A stretch of DNA of 23,522 nt from Candidatus Aminicenantes bacterium UBA4085 (lineage in GTDB: Bacteria > Acidobacteriota > Aminicenantia > Aminicenantales > UBA4085), in the NCBI GenBank assembly GCA_002383325.1, contig DFYJ01000073.1:8984-32505 (forward strand), read 5' to 3'. Positions 1 to 8,677 of the stretch are shown one piece after another; the stretch's first letter is position 1, and every line of letters begins with the position of its first letter. The notes under the pieces were generated by a model that was given only the letters and a program-made list of their open reading frames with translations, ran no database searches and was not told the origin of the DNA. Both the position numbers and the translations under genes were made by a program.

Positions 1-2
1 CC

Positions 3-2348
3 GCCCGCCTCCATATCACCGCCCGAGGGATCTACGAGGCCTGGCTCAACGGCCGGCGGGTGGGCGACGACTGGTACAATCCCGGTCTGACCCAGTACAA
101 CAAGACTCAGATGTATCAGACCTACGACGTCACGCCCTTGGTTGTCCCTGGGGCCAACGCTCTGGGGGCCATGCTGGGCGAGGGCTGGTGGGCCGGGCAG
201 ATGAGCTTCACCACGAATTGGAACTACTTCGGCGACCGTCCCTCCCTGCTGGCCAAGCTGGTCATCGAGTATCAGGACGGCAGGCGCGATGTGGTCGTCA
301 CCGGGGAGCGAGACTGGAAATATTTCGGCGGCGGTCCGGTCGTTTACAACAGCCTGCAGCAAGGCGAGATCTACGACGCTGCGCGGGAAGCGGCCGTGGC
401 AGGCTGGAGTACGGCGGGCTACGACGACCGGGCCTGGAAGAGGGCCGCGGCCGTTACCTTGGAGGGGAGCGCCTTCCCCGGCTTCGACTACGGCCGGCTG
501 GCCGTGGTCGGGCAGATCGGCGGCAGCGCCGGCCTCTTCGAGACGCTGACGGCCAAGAGCGTCAAGGAAGTCCGCCCGGGGGTGTTCGTCTACGACATGG
601 GCCAGAACCTCGTCGGAGTCCCCTCGATCACCTTCGCGGAGGGGAAGGCCGGCCGCCGGGTCACCCTGCGCTTCGCCGAGATGCTTTACCCAAACCTTGC
701 GGAATCCGGGTCCAACGTCGGGATGATCATGACCGAGAACTACCGGGCGGCCCTGTGCCAGGACATCTTGGTGATGAAGGACGGGCCGCAGACCTTCCAA
801 CCGCGCTTCACCTCCCGCGGATACCAGTATGTCGAGATCACCGGCCTGTCCAAGGCGCTTCCGCTGGAAGCCGTCAAAGGCCTGGCGATCAGCTCGATCC
901 GCAAGCTGAGCGCGGGCTACGAGTCCTCCCACGCCAAGGTCAACCGCCTTTGGTCGAACCTGGTCTGGTCCAACGTCGACAACTTCCTGTCCATCCCGAC
1001 GGACTGTCCGCAACGCAACGAGCGCATGGGCTGGGGCGGCGATATCAGCGTCTTCTCTCGGACCGCGACCTACGTCTCGGATGCCGGGCAGTTCCTGAGG
1101 CGGCACCTGCTGGCCCTGCGCGACATGCAAGAGCCCACCGGCAAGTTCACCGACATTGCCCCGGTCGGCAACGGCTTCGGCGGCGCACTCTGGGGCAGCG
1201 CCGGGATCACCGTGGCCTGGGAGGCTTACCAGCAATATGGCGACGTGGAGCTGCTGCGTGAGCACTATGCAGCGATGTCGGCCTACATCGATTACCTGGG
1301 CAAGTCCATCCGCCCGGAGACGGGGCTGGTCTCCGATTCCGCTCTGGGCGACTGGCTGGGGCCGCAGAACGATCAGCTTGGGACCGACTTCCTGGTCACG
1401 GCCTACCACGTCTTCGACCTGGACATCATGACCCATATCGCGCGGCTGCTGGGGAAGGTCGACGATGCGGAGAAGTTCCTGCGCCTGCGGGACGAGCGCA
1501 AGGCCTTCTTCAACAAGACGTTCATCGGCCCGGACAAGAAGGCGCTCGGGTACTTCCGGGCCCGCCGCGGACGGGACGGAAAGCCCGACTCGCCGGCTGG
1601 ATTCAAAACGGCCGACACCCAGACCGCCTATGCCGTCGGGCTGGCCCTGGGCGCTTTCAGCGAAGAGAACATCCCCTTCATGGCGGCTAACCTGAAGGCT
1701 GCCGTTGAGCGGGAGAACAAGGACGACGAGGGAATCCTCAGGCCCAAGCACTCCCTGATGACCGGCTTCATCGGCACGGCCTGGATCAGCCAGGCGTTGT
1801 CGGACGGGGGAATGAGCGATCTGGCCTACCGGCTCCTCATGAATGAGACGTATCCGTCGTGGCTCTACCCCATCAACCAGGGCGCGACCTCGATCTGGGA
1901 GCGGCTCAACGGCTACACCATCGAGAACGGCTTCGGCGGCTTCAACGGCATGAACTCGTTCAATCACTACTCGTTCGGGGCCGTGGGCCAGTGGCTGATG
2001 GCCTATTCCCTGGGCATCCGGCGGGACGAGCCGGGATTCGCGAAGTTCATCTTGGCCCCCGAGCCGGACCCGACCGGGGGGATGACCTGGGCCAAGGGGC
2101 ATTACGAGTCGCTCTATGGGATGATCCGAAGCTCGTGGAAGCTGGAGAAGGGGCGGTTGACCTATGAAGCCGAAGTCCCGCCCAACACGACGGCGACGCT
2201 CTTCCTGCCCGCTGCGTCGGCGGAGAAGGTGAAGGAACGCGGCAAGCCGGCCGCCAAAGCTTCCGGAGTCACGTTCACGAAGCAGGAAAACGGCAAGGCG
2301 GTTTACCGCCTTGGCTCGGGAAGCTATTCGTTCCAGGTCGAGAGATAG
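3..2348 (+). CDS. GH78 alpha-L-rhamnosidase, 5'-truncated
   Basis: This protein should release terminal alpha-L-rhamnose by an inverting mechanism, probably outside the cytoplasm. The frame stays open to the left window edge. The GTG at 60 is internal, because the residues before it (RLHITARGIYEAWLNG) already belong to the N-terminal beta domain of bacterial rhamnosidases. A second beta domain follows around 540-890 (VYDMGQNLVG). The (alpha/alpha)6 catalytic domain runs from about 890 to 1990, and a C-terminal beta domain (VPPNTTATLFLP) closes the protein. The family acid is Glu (codon 1020) in DCPQRNERMGW and the family base is Glu (codon 1899) in SIWERLNGY, so the active site looks intact. 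Signal peptide and true start lie outside the window. The next gene begins 11 nt downstream, which suggests an operon. The family call is firm; substrate linkage is not readable from sequence. Confidence 0.93.
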   Translation, partial: ARLHITARGIYEAWLNGRRVGDDWYNPGLTQYNKTQMYQTYDVTPLVVPGANALGAMLGEGWWAGQMSFTTNWNYFGDRPSLLAKLVIEYQDGRRDVVVTGERDWKYFGGGPVVYNSLQQGEIYDAAREAAVAGWSTAGYDDRAWKRAAAVTLEGSAFPGFDYGRLAVVGQIGGSAGLFETLTAKSVKEVRPGVFVYDMGQNLVGVPSITFAEGKAGRRVTLRFAEMLYPNLAESGSNVGMIMTENYRAALCQDILVMKDGPQTFQPRFTSRGYQYVEITGLSKALPLEAVKGLAISSIRKLSAGYESSHAKVNRLWSNLVWSNVDNFLSIPTDCPQRNERMGWGGDISVFSRTATYVSDAGQFLRRHLLALRDMQEPTGKFTDIAPVGNGFGGALWGSAGITVAWEAYQQYGDVELLREHYAAMSAYIDYLGKSIRPETGLVSDSALGDWLGPQNDQLGTDFLVTAYHVFDLDIMTHIARLLGKVDDAEKFLRLRDERKAFFNKTFIGPDKKALGYFRARRGRDGKPDSPAGFKTADTQTAYAVGLALGAFSEENIPFMAANLKAAVERENKDDEGILRPKHSLMTGFIGTAWISQALSDGGMSDLAYRLLMNETYPSWLYPINQGATSIWERLNGYTIENGFGGFNGMNSFNHYSFGAVGQWLMAYSLGIRRDEPGFAKFILAPEPDPTGGMTWAKGHYESLYGMIRSSWKLEKGRLTYEAEVPPNTTATLFLPAASAEKVKERGKPAAKASGVTFTKQENGKAVYRLGSGSYSFQVER

Positions 2349-2359
2349 GGGAGGCCGTC

Positions 2360-4423
2360 ATGAAAAGTGCTCGTCATTGTTGGATCGTGATTCTGGCCCT
2401 GCTGTTCGGCGGTGCGGCGGCTTTCGGCGCCGACAAGCCGGTGCTCGACGGGGAGTGGGTTCTCGTGCCCCAGTCCAGCACCGAGATCGATCTCTTCGGC
2501 GCCCTCACCGTCGAGATCGTGCGAAAGGGCGGGGAGATTATCCTGACCCGAAACTTCGGCGGCGCGCGGGGCGTCAAAGACGCCTGGACCCTTAAGACCG
2601 GGGGGTTCGCCAACAAGGTCCCTATCATCGACCGGGTTTTCCCCACCAACGTGTTCATGGGCTTATCCCAGCCCGTCGGGTCGCAGCGGACCATCGAGGC
2701 CTACTGGGACGAACCGGATTCTGTTCTGCGCCTCGAGGAGGCTTGCGACGTTCTGGGTTCGCAGGGCCCGGTTCCTGTCCGCAGCCGCCATGTCTTCCGG
2801 GCCGGTTCCGAGCCCGACCTCATGACTTACACCATCACCCGTCCGACCCGGGATATCCCCATCACCTACACGCTCAAGCGGAAGGGGAGCCGGGAAGCCT
2901 TTTACATGGAGCTCGAGGAAGCCTGGACTATCGGCCAAGGGCTCGAGAAGCAGGCTTTCCTGATCAGCCTCCAGGGCAACGCGAACCGGGAGGCGCCCCG
3001 GCTCTATTTCGTCTATCCGAAGACCTGGGACTTCAACTACACGCCGCAGGTCTTCAATTTCTACCGCGACCGCAAGCACTACGCCTTCCGCAAGCTGGCC
3101 GGCGTGGAACAGGCCCTGCAGACGTTCAAGGATGCAGTCAAGGGCTATGTCGTCTGGGACCGGGACGTCAGGACTTCCCTGATCGTGGCTTACACCATCG
3201 CCGGCCTGGAGCGGGCGGTGGTGGTCGACGAGTCCCAGATCCCGCTGATGGCCGCCAGCGGCATCCCCCTTGCGGCGGACCTGCGCGGCCGGTTCACCGG
3301 ATGGTCCGACGCCCGGATCTACCAATGGGCCCTCGACAGCTACGGCGACCGCTGCAGCCGCGATTTCGTCATCTGGCTGGGCGGCGAGCACGGCCGGGTG
3401 CTGAAGCCCGGTGTCGCGGATTGGGGCATGATGAACCAGGCCTTCTTCTGCGACCTGTCCACCAAGCCCTCCGACCAGGAGGAATTCGAGCTGGCCAAGA
3501 AAGTCCTGGCCCGGATGAATCCCATGGCCATGGTCATGGGCTGGCATTCCTACAAGAAGGACCTGGAGAGGGACCATGTCCGCCTGACCTCCAGCTTCGG
3601 GCTGCGCGTGGAAGGGCTCCACACCCTGCCGAATGTGAGCTTCGGCCATCATGTGACATGGACGCCGGGCTTTGTCCCCCGCAACAACCATAACGTGGAG
3701 CCCGGAAAAGTCTATGCGCCGCAAGCCAAGACCTACGTCGCCTGCATCCAGACCGACGGCATGGGCCTGGGCGCCTGGAACGAGCCGGGCCGGGGAGAGA
3801 TCCCCTACGCCTGGGAAGAGATCATCAACTACAGCTGGCTGGCGCCCGTGATGGTGGAGTTCTTCTACTCGACGTCGACACCCAACGACTACTTCATCGG
3901 AGCGCTCGGCGGGCCCGGCTATGTCTATCCCAAGGCCGTTCCCAAGGACAAGCTGCCCGGGCTGATCGCCAAGACGCGGGAGATGATGGACCTCCTAGAC
4001 TTGCGGGTCTTCGAGATCATGGACTACTCGGAAGGGGCCACCGTGGAAGGAAACTCCGATCTCACCCCGGAGGTCATGGAGGCTTTTTACAAGGGCATGC
4101 CCGACGTCCTCGGCTTCGTCAATGGCTACGCGCCGTCCCATTCCTTCATGGTCCGGGACAAGAAACCGCTCATCTCCTACGACTATTATTTGTCGCCGAC
4201 CCGGACGGAGGAGGAGGCCGTGGCCGACCTGCGCGAGTTGGCGGCGGTGAACGCCAAGCGGCCCTACTTCATGCTGGTCCACGTCCGGGAGTACAGCAAC
4301 GTCAAGCGGGTCAAGAGCATCATGGACAAGCTTGGCCCCGGGTTCGAGCTGGTGCCGCTGGACCTCTTCCTGAAGATGGCCGGCGAGGCGCCGACCTTCA
4401 AGGAGAGGTTGCTGAAGAAGTAG
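2360..4423 (+). CDS. GxGYxYP-family putative glycoside hydrolase, secreted
   Basis: The protein has 687 residues with a signal peptide (hydrophobic stretch about 8-22, ending near FGA). The ATG at 2360 follows a GGGGAGG ribosome site that overlaps the stop of the upstream rhamnosidase. The diagnostic GxGYxYP motif is present as GGPGYVYP at residues 517-524, inside the C-terminal domain of that name. The part before it (from about residue 230) matches the accompanying N-terminal GxGYxY domain in general character. Residues about 25-220 are an additional beta-rich segment (e.g. LDGEWVLVPQSSTEIDLFG) that I cannot assign. The family is predicted to be glycosidase-like and its activity is, as far as I recall, not established. 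Its position between a rhamnosidase and an alpha-galactosidase supports a role in glycan breakdown. No catalytic residues can be named. Confidence 0.85.
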   Translation: MKSARHCWIVILALLFGGAAAFGADKPVLDGEWVLVPQSSTEIDLFGALTVEIVRKGGEIILTRNFGGARGVKDAWTLKTGGFANKVPIIDRVFPTNVFMGLSQPVGSQRTIEAYWDEPDSVLRLEEACDVLGSQGPVPVRSRHVFRAGSEPDLMTYTITRPTRDIPITYTLKRKGSREAFYMELEEAWTIGQGLEKQAFLISLQGNANREAPRLYFVYPKTWDFNYTPQVFNFYRDRKHYAFRKLAGVEQALQTFKDAVKGYVVWDRDVRTSLIVAYTIAGLERAVVVDESQIPLMAASGIPLAADLRGRFTGWSDARIYQWALDSYGDRCSRDFVIWLGGEHGRVLKPGVADWGMMNQAFFCDLSTKPSDQEEFELAKKVLARMNPMAMVMGWHSYKKDLERDHVRLTSSFGLRVEGLHTLPNVSFGHHVTWTPGFVPRNNHNVEPGKVYAPQAKTYVACIQTDGMGLGAWNEPGRGEIPYAWEEIINYSWLAPVMVEFFYSTSTPNDYFIGALGGPGYVYPKAVPKDKLPGLIAKTREMMDLLDLRVFEIMDYSEGATVEGNSDLTPEVMEAFYKGMPDVLGFVNGYAPSHSFMVRDKKPLISYDYYLSPTRTEEEAVADLRELAAVNAKRPYFMLVHVREYSNVKRVKSIMDKLGPGFELVPLDLFLKMAGEAPTFKERLLKK

Positions 4424-4522
4424 ACTACTGCCGGGGATGGCGAGAGCCTTTCTACTGAAGTTCCGGGGGCGGAGATGGATTCAATGAAGGCCGCGATTTG
4501 GAGCAGGAGAGAAGAGGAGCCT

Positions 4523-6595
4523 ATGGGAAAGAATGCCGTCCGCTTGGGCGTGAGTATGGGACTGTTGGCCGCCGTTATTTTCAGTGCCGCGCCGCTTGGC
4601 TTTGCCGCGGATCGGGAGATCGTCGCCAACCGGCGGCGGGCCGAGGAGATGTTCTCGGCGGCCGCCTCGTCGACGCTGCCGTTTTCGTTCGTCTACGGCG
4701 GCCGGCCTTCCGCGTCTTTTGTCGGCTCCTGGACGAGGCGGATCGAGGATCGAGCGGTTGATGCCGGGAAGCGCCTGCGCACGTTGACGATCACGGACCC
4801 GGAGACCCGGCTGGAAATTCGGGCCGTCTGCACCATCTATCTGGACTCCGCCGGCCTGGATTGGACCATCACGCTCACGAACAAAGGGACGGCCGACACG
4901 CCCGTCATCGAGCAACTGCAGGCAGTGGACGTGTCGATAGTCCCCGGGTCCGGGGCGGCGCCGATATGGCATGGACTCAAGGGCAGCCGTTGCGCGGACG
5001 ATGATTGGCAGCCTTTCGAGCGGGCGCTTGTCCCCGGCGCCAAGCACGAATTCGGGGCCGAGAACGGCCGTTCCTCGGCCGATTCGCCCTTCTTCAATGT
5101 CCAATACGGCGGGGGCGGGGTCATCACGGCCGTGGGCTGGTCCGGCCAGTGGCGCGGACTCATCGAGGCGTCAGCGCCGGACGGCCTGCGCATCGCCGTG
5201 CATCAACAATACCTCAACACCGTTTTGCGGCCCGGGGAAAGCCTCCGCAGTCCCCGCATTCTCCAGCTTTACTGGTTCGGGGACGATCCCGACCGGGCCT
5301 GCAATCTGTTCCGGCGGACCATGCTGGCCCATATCGTTCCCCGCATCGACGGCCGGCCGATCACGCCGCCGATCGCCCACTTGAGCACCGCTTTTTACGA
5401 GTTGAACGACAGCACCGAAGCCAATGTTCTGGCCCATTTGAACTCGGTCAAGGGCCTGGGCTTCGAAGTCTTTTGGTTGGACGCCTATTGGACCAAAAAG
5501 GGCTTCCCGGAGGGCATGGGCAGCTACGGGTTCCCGATCACGATGGCCGAACCCGCCGACCGGTTCCCGCGGGGGTTGAAGCCAATCGGCGATGCCGCGC
5601 ACGCGGCGGGGATGAAGTTTCTGGTCTGGTTCGAGCCCGAGCGGGTGGCTGCGGGAACCTACCTGGCCGAATCTCATCCGGACTGGGTCGTCGGCGGCGC
5701 CAAGGGAGGGCTGTTCAACCTGGGGAACGACGAGGCCAGGGCGCACATGACTGCCTACCTCAAAGCCGTCATCGCCGCCTACGGCATGGATTGGCTGCGC
5801 ATCGATTACAACCTCGATCCCATCCCTTATTGGAAAGCCCTCGACACGGATCCGAATCGCGGCGGCATGGGCGAGATGCGCTACATCGAGGGGCTGTATC
5901 GGATGTGGGACGACCTGCGGGCCGCGTTTCCCCGCCTCTTGATCGACGATTGCGCCAGCGGCGGCCGGAGGATCGACCTCGAGACGATGTCGCGGGCTTT
6001 GCCTCTCTGGCGGAGCGACAACACTTGCAACATGACCGACCTGAAAGCCGCCACCGTTCGCGAAGCGGCGACCAAAAATCAATTGATGAGCGCGGGACTG
6101 AACCGGTATGTGCCGTTCAGCACCTGCGGGCAAATGGGCTCGGACCCCTATCTCTTTCGCAGCGGCTTCAATGGCGGCATCTCTTTCGCCGAGGACACGC
6201 GCCCCGCGGGCTACCCGCGGGGCGAGCTGGCCAAGGGGATCGCTGAAGACAAGCGGCTGCGCCCGTATTGGTTCGGCGATTTCTACCCGCTTTTGCCGGT
6301 GACTCTGAAGACAACGGATTGGTCCGTCACGCAGTACCACCGGCCGGCCGAGGGGGACGGGATCATCTTGGCCTTCCGTCGGGACAAGGCCGAAAGCGAT
6401 TTGGCCGTAATGCCGCGGGAGATCGATCCCGACGGCCGCTACGCCGTGACCTGGTCCTATGGTTATGAAGCATCCGAGAGGCGGATCCTCCGCGGCTCCG
6501 AGCTTGCGGCCCTCCGGCTCCACATCGATTCGCTCCCCGGTTCCGTCGTGGTCGAATATAAAAAGCAGTGGTCTCGGCTTCCAGATTTTTCCTGA
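4523..6595 (+). CDS. GH36 alpha-galactosidase, secreted
   Basis: Predicted retaining alpha-galactosidase of 690 residues that removes terminal alpha-D-galactose. I chose the ATG at 4523 rather than 4475, because it has GAAGAGGAG just upstream and is followed directly by a signal peptide (about 1-28, cleavage near GFAA-D). A beta-sandwich N-terminal domain precedes the TIM barrel, which starts around residue 285. The nucleophile is Asp428 in WLRIDYN and the acid/base is Asp485 in DDCASGGRRID, the two signatures of the GH36/GH27 clan D fold. The tail is a beta domain. The gene follows the GxGYxYP gene after 99 nt with no terminator visible, so it may be the third cistron of that operon. GH36 also contains alpha-N-acetylgalactosaminidases; these cannot be excluded by eye. 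Confidence 0.92.
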   Translation: MGKNAVRLGVSMGLLAAVIFSAAPLGFAADREIVANRRRAEEMFSAAASSTLPFSFVYGGRPSASFVGSWTRRIEDRAVDAGKRLRTLTITDPETRLEIRAVCTIYLDSAGLDWTITLTNKGTADTPVIEQLQAVDVSIVPGSGAAPIWHGLKGSRCADDDWQPFERALVPGAKHEFGAENGRSSADSPFFNVQYGGGGVITAVGWSGQWRGLIEASAPDGLRIAVHQQYLNTVLRPGESLRSPRILQLYWFGDDPDRACNLFRRTMLAHIVPRIDGRPITPPIAHLSTAFYELNDSTEANVLAHLNSVKGLGFEVFWLDAYWTKKGFPEGMGSYGFPITMAEPADRFPRGLKPIGDAAHAAGMKFLVWFEPERVAAGTYLAESHPDWVVGGAKGGLFNLGNDEARAHMTAYLKAVIAAYGMDWLRIDYNLDPIPYWKALDTDPNRGGMGEMRYIEGLYRMWDDLRAAFPRLLIDDCASGGRRIDLETMSRALPLWRSDNTCNMTDLKAATVREAATKNQLMSAGLNRYVPFSTCGQMGSDPYLFRSGFNGGISFAEDTRPAGYPRGELAKGIAEDKRLRPYWFGDFYPLLPVTLKTTDWSVTQYHRPAEGDGIILAFRRDKAESDLAVMPREIDPDGRYAVTWSYGYEASERRILRGSELAALRLHIDSLPGSVVVEYKKQWSRLPDFS

Positions 6596-6912
6596 AGAAT
6601 GGGCTGCCGCCATCTCGACTCGTGCATAATCCGGGTTTAAGAATGCGGCCGGCTTTTTAAGAGAAGATGACATTATTCCCAACTAGGGAAATTTATCCGG
6701 ATATTTTGCCCGCATGGTGAAAATTATCAAAAAGTTGTTTTCCTTCACCCCAAGCCCTGTTGTGTGGGGATGTAAAAAGTGACATTGACGTGACTATCCG
6801 GATTCCGTCGGCGTGATAGAATACTCCCTGGGAAACGCCTTGAGGACGAAACGGGGCCGGCGCGCGAGATTTCTTATATTCCTGGCCAGTATCGGGGAGG
6901 GGAGATGACGCC
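6596..6912. other. Gene-free gap between GH36 and beta-propeller genes
   Basis: These 317 bases hold no convincing coding frame and are clearly richer in A+T than the flanking genes, above all between about 6650 and 6790. A short inverted repeat, TTCCC-N5-GGGAA, sits at 6676-6690 and could be an operator, but five-base arms arise easily by chance. A GCCGGCTTTTT string near 6648-6658 resembles the end of a terminator, but no proper stem of adequate length precedes it. The right end carries the extended -10 promoter and ribosome site described separately. The region most likely separates two transcription units. Confidence 0.5.
6814..6822 (+). promoter_or_regulatory. Extended -10 promoter for beta-propeller gene
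   Basis: TGATAGAAT at 6814-6822 fits the extended -10 form (TGn followed by a hexamer with one mismatch to TATAAT). No good -35 lies at 16-18 nt; the TTGACG at 6785 is 26 nt away, which is too far. Transcription would start near 6829, leaving a leader of about 84 nt before the gene at 6913. Confidence 0.4.
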
Positions 6913-8082
6913 ATGACAAAGCGAGAACGAATCCGAATTGGTTGCCGCTCCGAAGCCCTTTTCGTTTTTGCCGCGGCCTTTTCTCTCGCTTTTTCGGCCC
7001 TACAAGCCGAGGGCCATACCGTTGTTTCCAATTCTTCAAGGCCGCGTCATGCCGACGCTTACCGGACTAGAACCTTGACTCCGGTTCTGACCATCACCGA
7101 TGAGGGCCGCGACTATTACTTCAAGCGGCCCTCCCTGATAGCCATCGGTCCGGACGAATCTCTCTATGTCTCGGACGAGAATCAGCTTCTCGGCTTCGAC
7201 GCCCGGGGGCGGTTCATCCGCAACTATTACCGTCCGGGGCAGGGGCCGGGCGAATTGGGATCGGTGTCTGGATTCGTCGCCGTCGGCGGAGCCCTTGTCG
7301 TTCACAACATGTACCCGAGCAAAATCGTCCGCCTCGGTCTCGACGGCAAGATGCTGGCCGATTTTTTCGTCCCCGCGAGCCGCGGATCCTATCGGTTTCG
7401 GGCGGCATCCGGGCGGACGGGCTGCCTCATCGGATGGGGAATGCCGGATTTGGGGACCGTCCAGGGATCCGAAGCCGTCGTGGATCAACCTAACCCCATC
7501 ATCTTCGTCGATTTGGAGACGGGCGCTTTAAAGACGGGGCTTTCTTTCCCGACGCGGGTCTATGTGCAAAAAGCGCCCAAGGGCGGAGGCGTTATGGTCC
7601 CTCTGGGGAAAATCTATACCGCCCTGAACGGCAAATACCTGGCTGTTTCCCATACGGACGAGTACGCCATTAAGATCATGGACCTCGAATCAGGCGCCCT
7701 GGTCAGAACCATCAACCGGGAGTACGCCAGGGTCAAGACGACTTCCGAGGACAGGCAGGGGATGACCGGCGGGGCGATGATATCCGGCGAAGTCATCCAT
7801 GTCCCGATGCCGAAGTACAAAGCGGATATCGCCCATCTGTTCTTCCACGGCGACGAAATATGGGCGGTCACGTCGACGAAAGCGGAGGGAAAGGGCGTCT
7901 TGATCGATGTTTTCAACCTCGAGGGGAAGTACCTGGATTGCTTCTATCTGCCGCTTCCCGCGCCGCCCGATAAGAACGTGGAACAACCCGACCCGATCGT
8001 CCTGCAAGGGGATACGCTGGCGGCCATCGAGAGAAGCGCCGACGACACCTACATCGTGCGGAAGTATCGGATCGGCAAATAA
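6913..8082 (+). CDS. Secreted six-bladed beta-propeller protein (DUF5128/NHL-like)
   Basis: The protein has 389 residues with an N-terminal export signal (positively charged start, hydrophobic stretch about 16-30, ALQA). The rest is repetitive beta-strand sequence with NHL/DUF5128-type blade motifs: a 'DESLYVSDENQLLGFDARGRF' pattern near residues 79-98 (given here only as motif type) and the hallmark RPGQGPGEL near 105-113. Such proteins are common as exported, often surface-located binding proteins in Acidobacteriota and Bacteroidota. They have no agreed function, and no catalytic motif is visible. The start follows a GGGGAGGGGAG purine tract at 6894-6904. It lies alone between two glycosidase operons and ends 45 nt before the convergent cupin gene. 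Carbohydrate or peptide binding is possible but not shown. Confidence 0.75.
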   Translation: MTKRERIRIGCRSEALFVFAAAFSLAFSALQAEGHTVVSNSSRPRHADAYRTRTLTPVLTITDEGRDYYFKRPSLIAIGPDESLYVSDENQLLGFDARGRFIRNYYRPGQGPGELGSVSGFVAVGGALVVHNMYPSKIVRLGLDGKMLADFFVPASRGSYRFRAASGRTGCLIGWGMPDLGTVQGSEAVVDQPNPIIFVDLETGALKTGLSFPTRVYVQKAPKGGGVMVPLGKIYTALNGKYLAVSHTDEYAIKIMDLESGALVRTINREYARVKTTSEDRQGMTGGAMISGEVIHVPMPKYKADIAHLFFHGDEIWAVTSTKAEGKGVLIDVFNLEGKYLDCFYLPLPAPPDKNVEQPDPIVLQGDTLAAIERSADDTYIVRKYRIGK

Positions 8083-8127
8083 AAGGCAGCGCTCCTTCTT
8101 GCCCCGGGTCGACGGACGATTTTACTC

Positions 8128-8499
8128 CTAAGTCTCCAGGCGATCGAAACGGTCTTTGGTGATGTCGGAGCGCACATTGCCCGTATGGGAAATGCCGGCC
8201 GGTTCGAAGAGGAGCAATTTCACCTGGCCGATCGGGACGACCTTATGCTCGATGCCCCGGGGGACCACGCAGAACTCGCCGGGATTCAGGCGGACGGATC
8301 CGTCCCTTTCCTTGATGTCGAGCGCCCCATCAAGAACAAGGAACAGCTCGTCCTCGTCCTCATGGGTGTGCCAGGGGACCTTGTCGCCCTCGGCCCGGAC
8401 GAGCTTGACGTGCTGGCCGTTGAGCTCGGCCACGATCTTGGGCGAAAACGTGTCCCGGAAGAGGCTGAAGCACCTTTCGATATTCACGGCTTTGAGCAT
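8128..8499 (-). CDS. Small cupin-domain protein
   Basis: Single-domain cupin of 123 residues, cytoplasmic (no signal peptide). I start it at 8499 because AGGAGA lies 8 nt upstream on the minus strand, and because the N-terminus (MLKAVNIERCFSLFRD) matches the usual start of this subgroup; the longer frame from 8526 has no ribosome site. Cupin motif 1 is WHTHEDEDELFLVLDG, with metal ligands His44, His46 and Glu51. Motif 2 supplies His85 in PRGIEHK. The C-terminal stretch LLFEPAGISHTGNVRS is also typical. Members of this group have no settled activity; sugar or metabolite sensing and isomerisation have been suggested for cupins in general. It is transcribed divergently from the fucosidase gene, with which it shares a compact promoter region. 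Confidence 0.85.
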   Translation of the reverse strand: MLKAVNIERCFSLFRDTFSPKIVAELNGQHVKLVRAEGDKVPWHTHEDEDELFLVLDGALDIKERDGSVRLNPGEFCVVPRGIEHKVVPIGQVKLLLFEPAGISHTGNVRSDITKDRFDRLET

Positions 8500-8541
8500 G
8501 GAATCGTCTCCTGATGCCGCATACATCCCGCGTCTCGGGGA

Positions 8542-8570
8542 ATGTTAGTCGAATCCCTTGGCCCTGTCGA
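8542..8570 (-). promoter_or_regulatory. Promoter of the cupin gene
   Basis: On the minus strand TCGACA (8570-8565) and TAACAT (8547-8542) are separated by exactly 17 nt. This is one mismatch from TTGACA and two from TATAAT. Transcription would begin near 8535, giving a 36-nt leader with the AGGAGA ribosome site before the start at 8499. Confidence 0.5.
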
Positions 8571-8583
8571 GCCGGGCCGCGGC

Positions 8584-8613
8584 TTGACAACCCGTTCCCG
8601 GGGCTTTTATAGT
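8584..8613 (+). promoter_or_regulatory. Promoter of the GH29 fucosidase operon
   Basis: TTGACA (8584-8589) and TATAGT (8608-8613) are separated by 18 nt, close to the sigma-70 consensus. The start point would be near 8620. This favours translation from the ATG at 8678, which would have a leader of about 58 nt and an AGGGAG ribosome site. The GTG at 8630 would lie only about 10 nt into the transcript. Confidence 0.6.
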
Positions 8614-8677
8614 CGCAGGCGGCGGGCCGGTGTCGATGAGACGGAGCCGGCCGCCATCTCCGATCAGGGAGTCCGGC

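Noticed and set aside
5171..6682. 503-residue minus-strand frame opposite GH36
   Set aside because: Composition is typical of antisense GC-rich sequence, and the overlapped gene is unambiguous.
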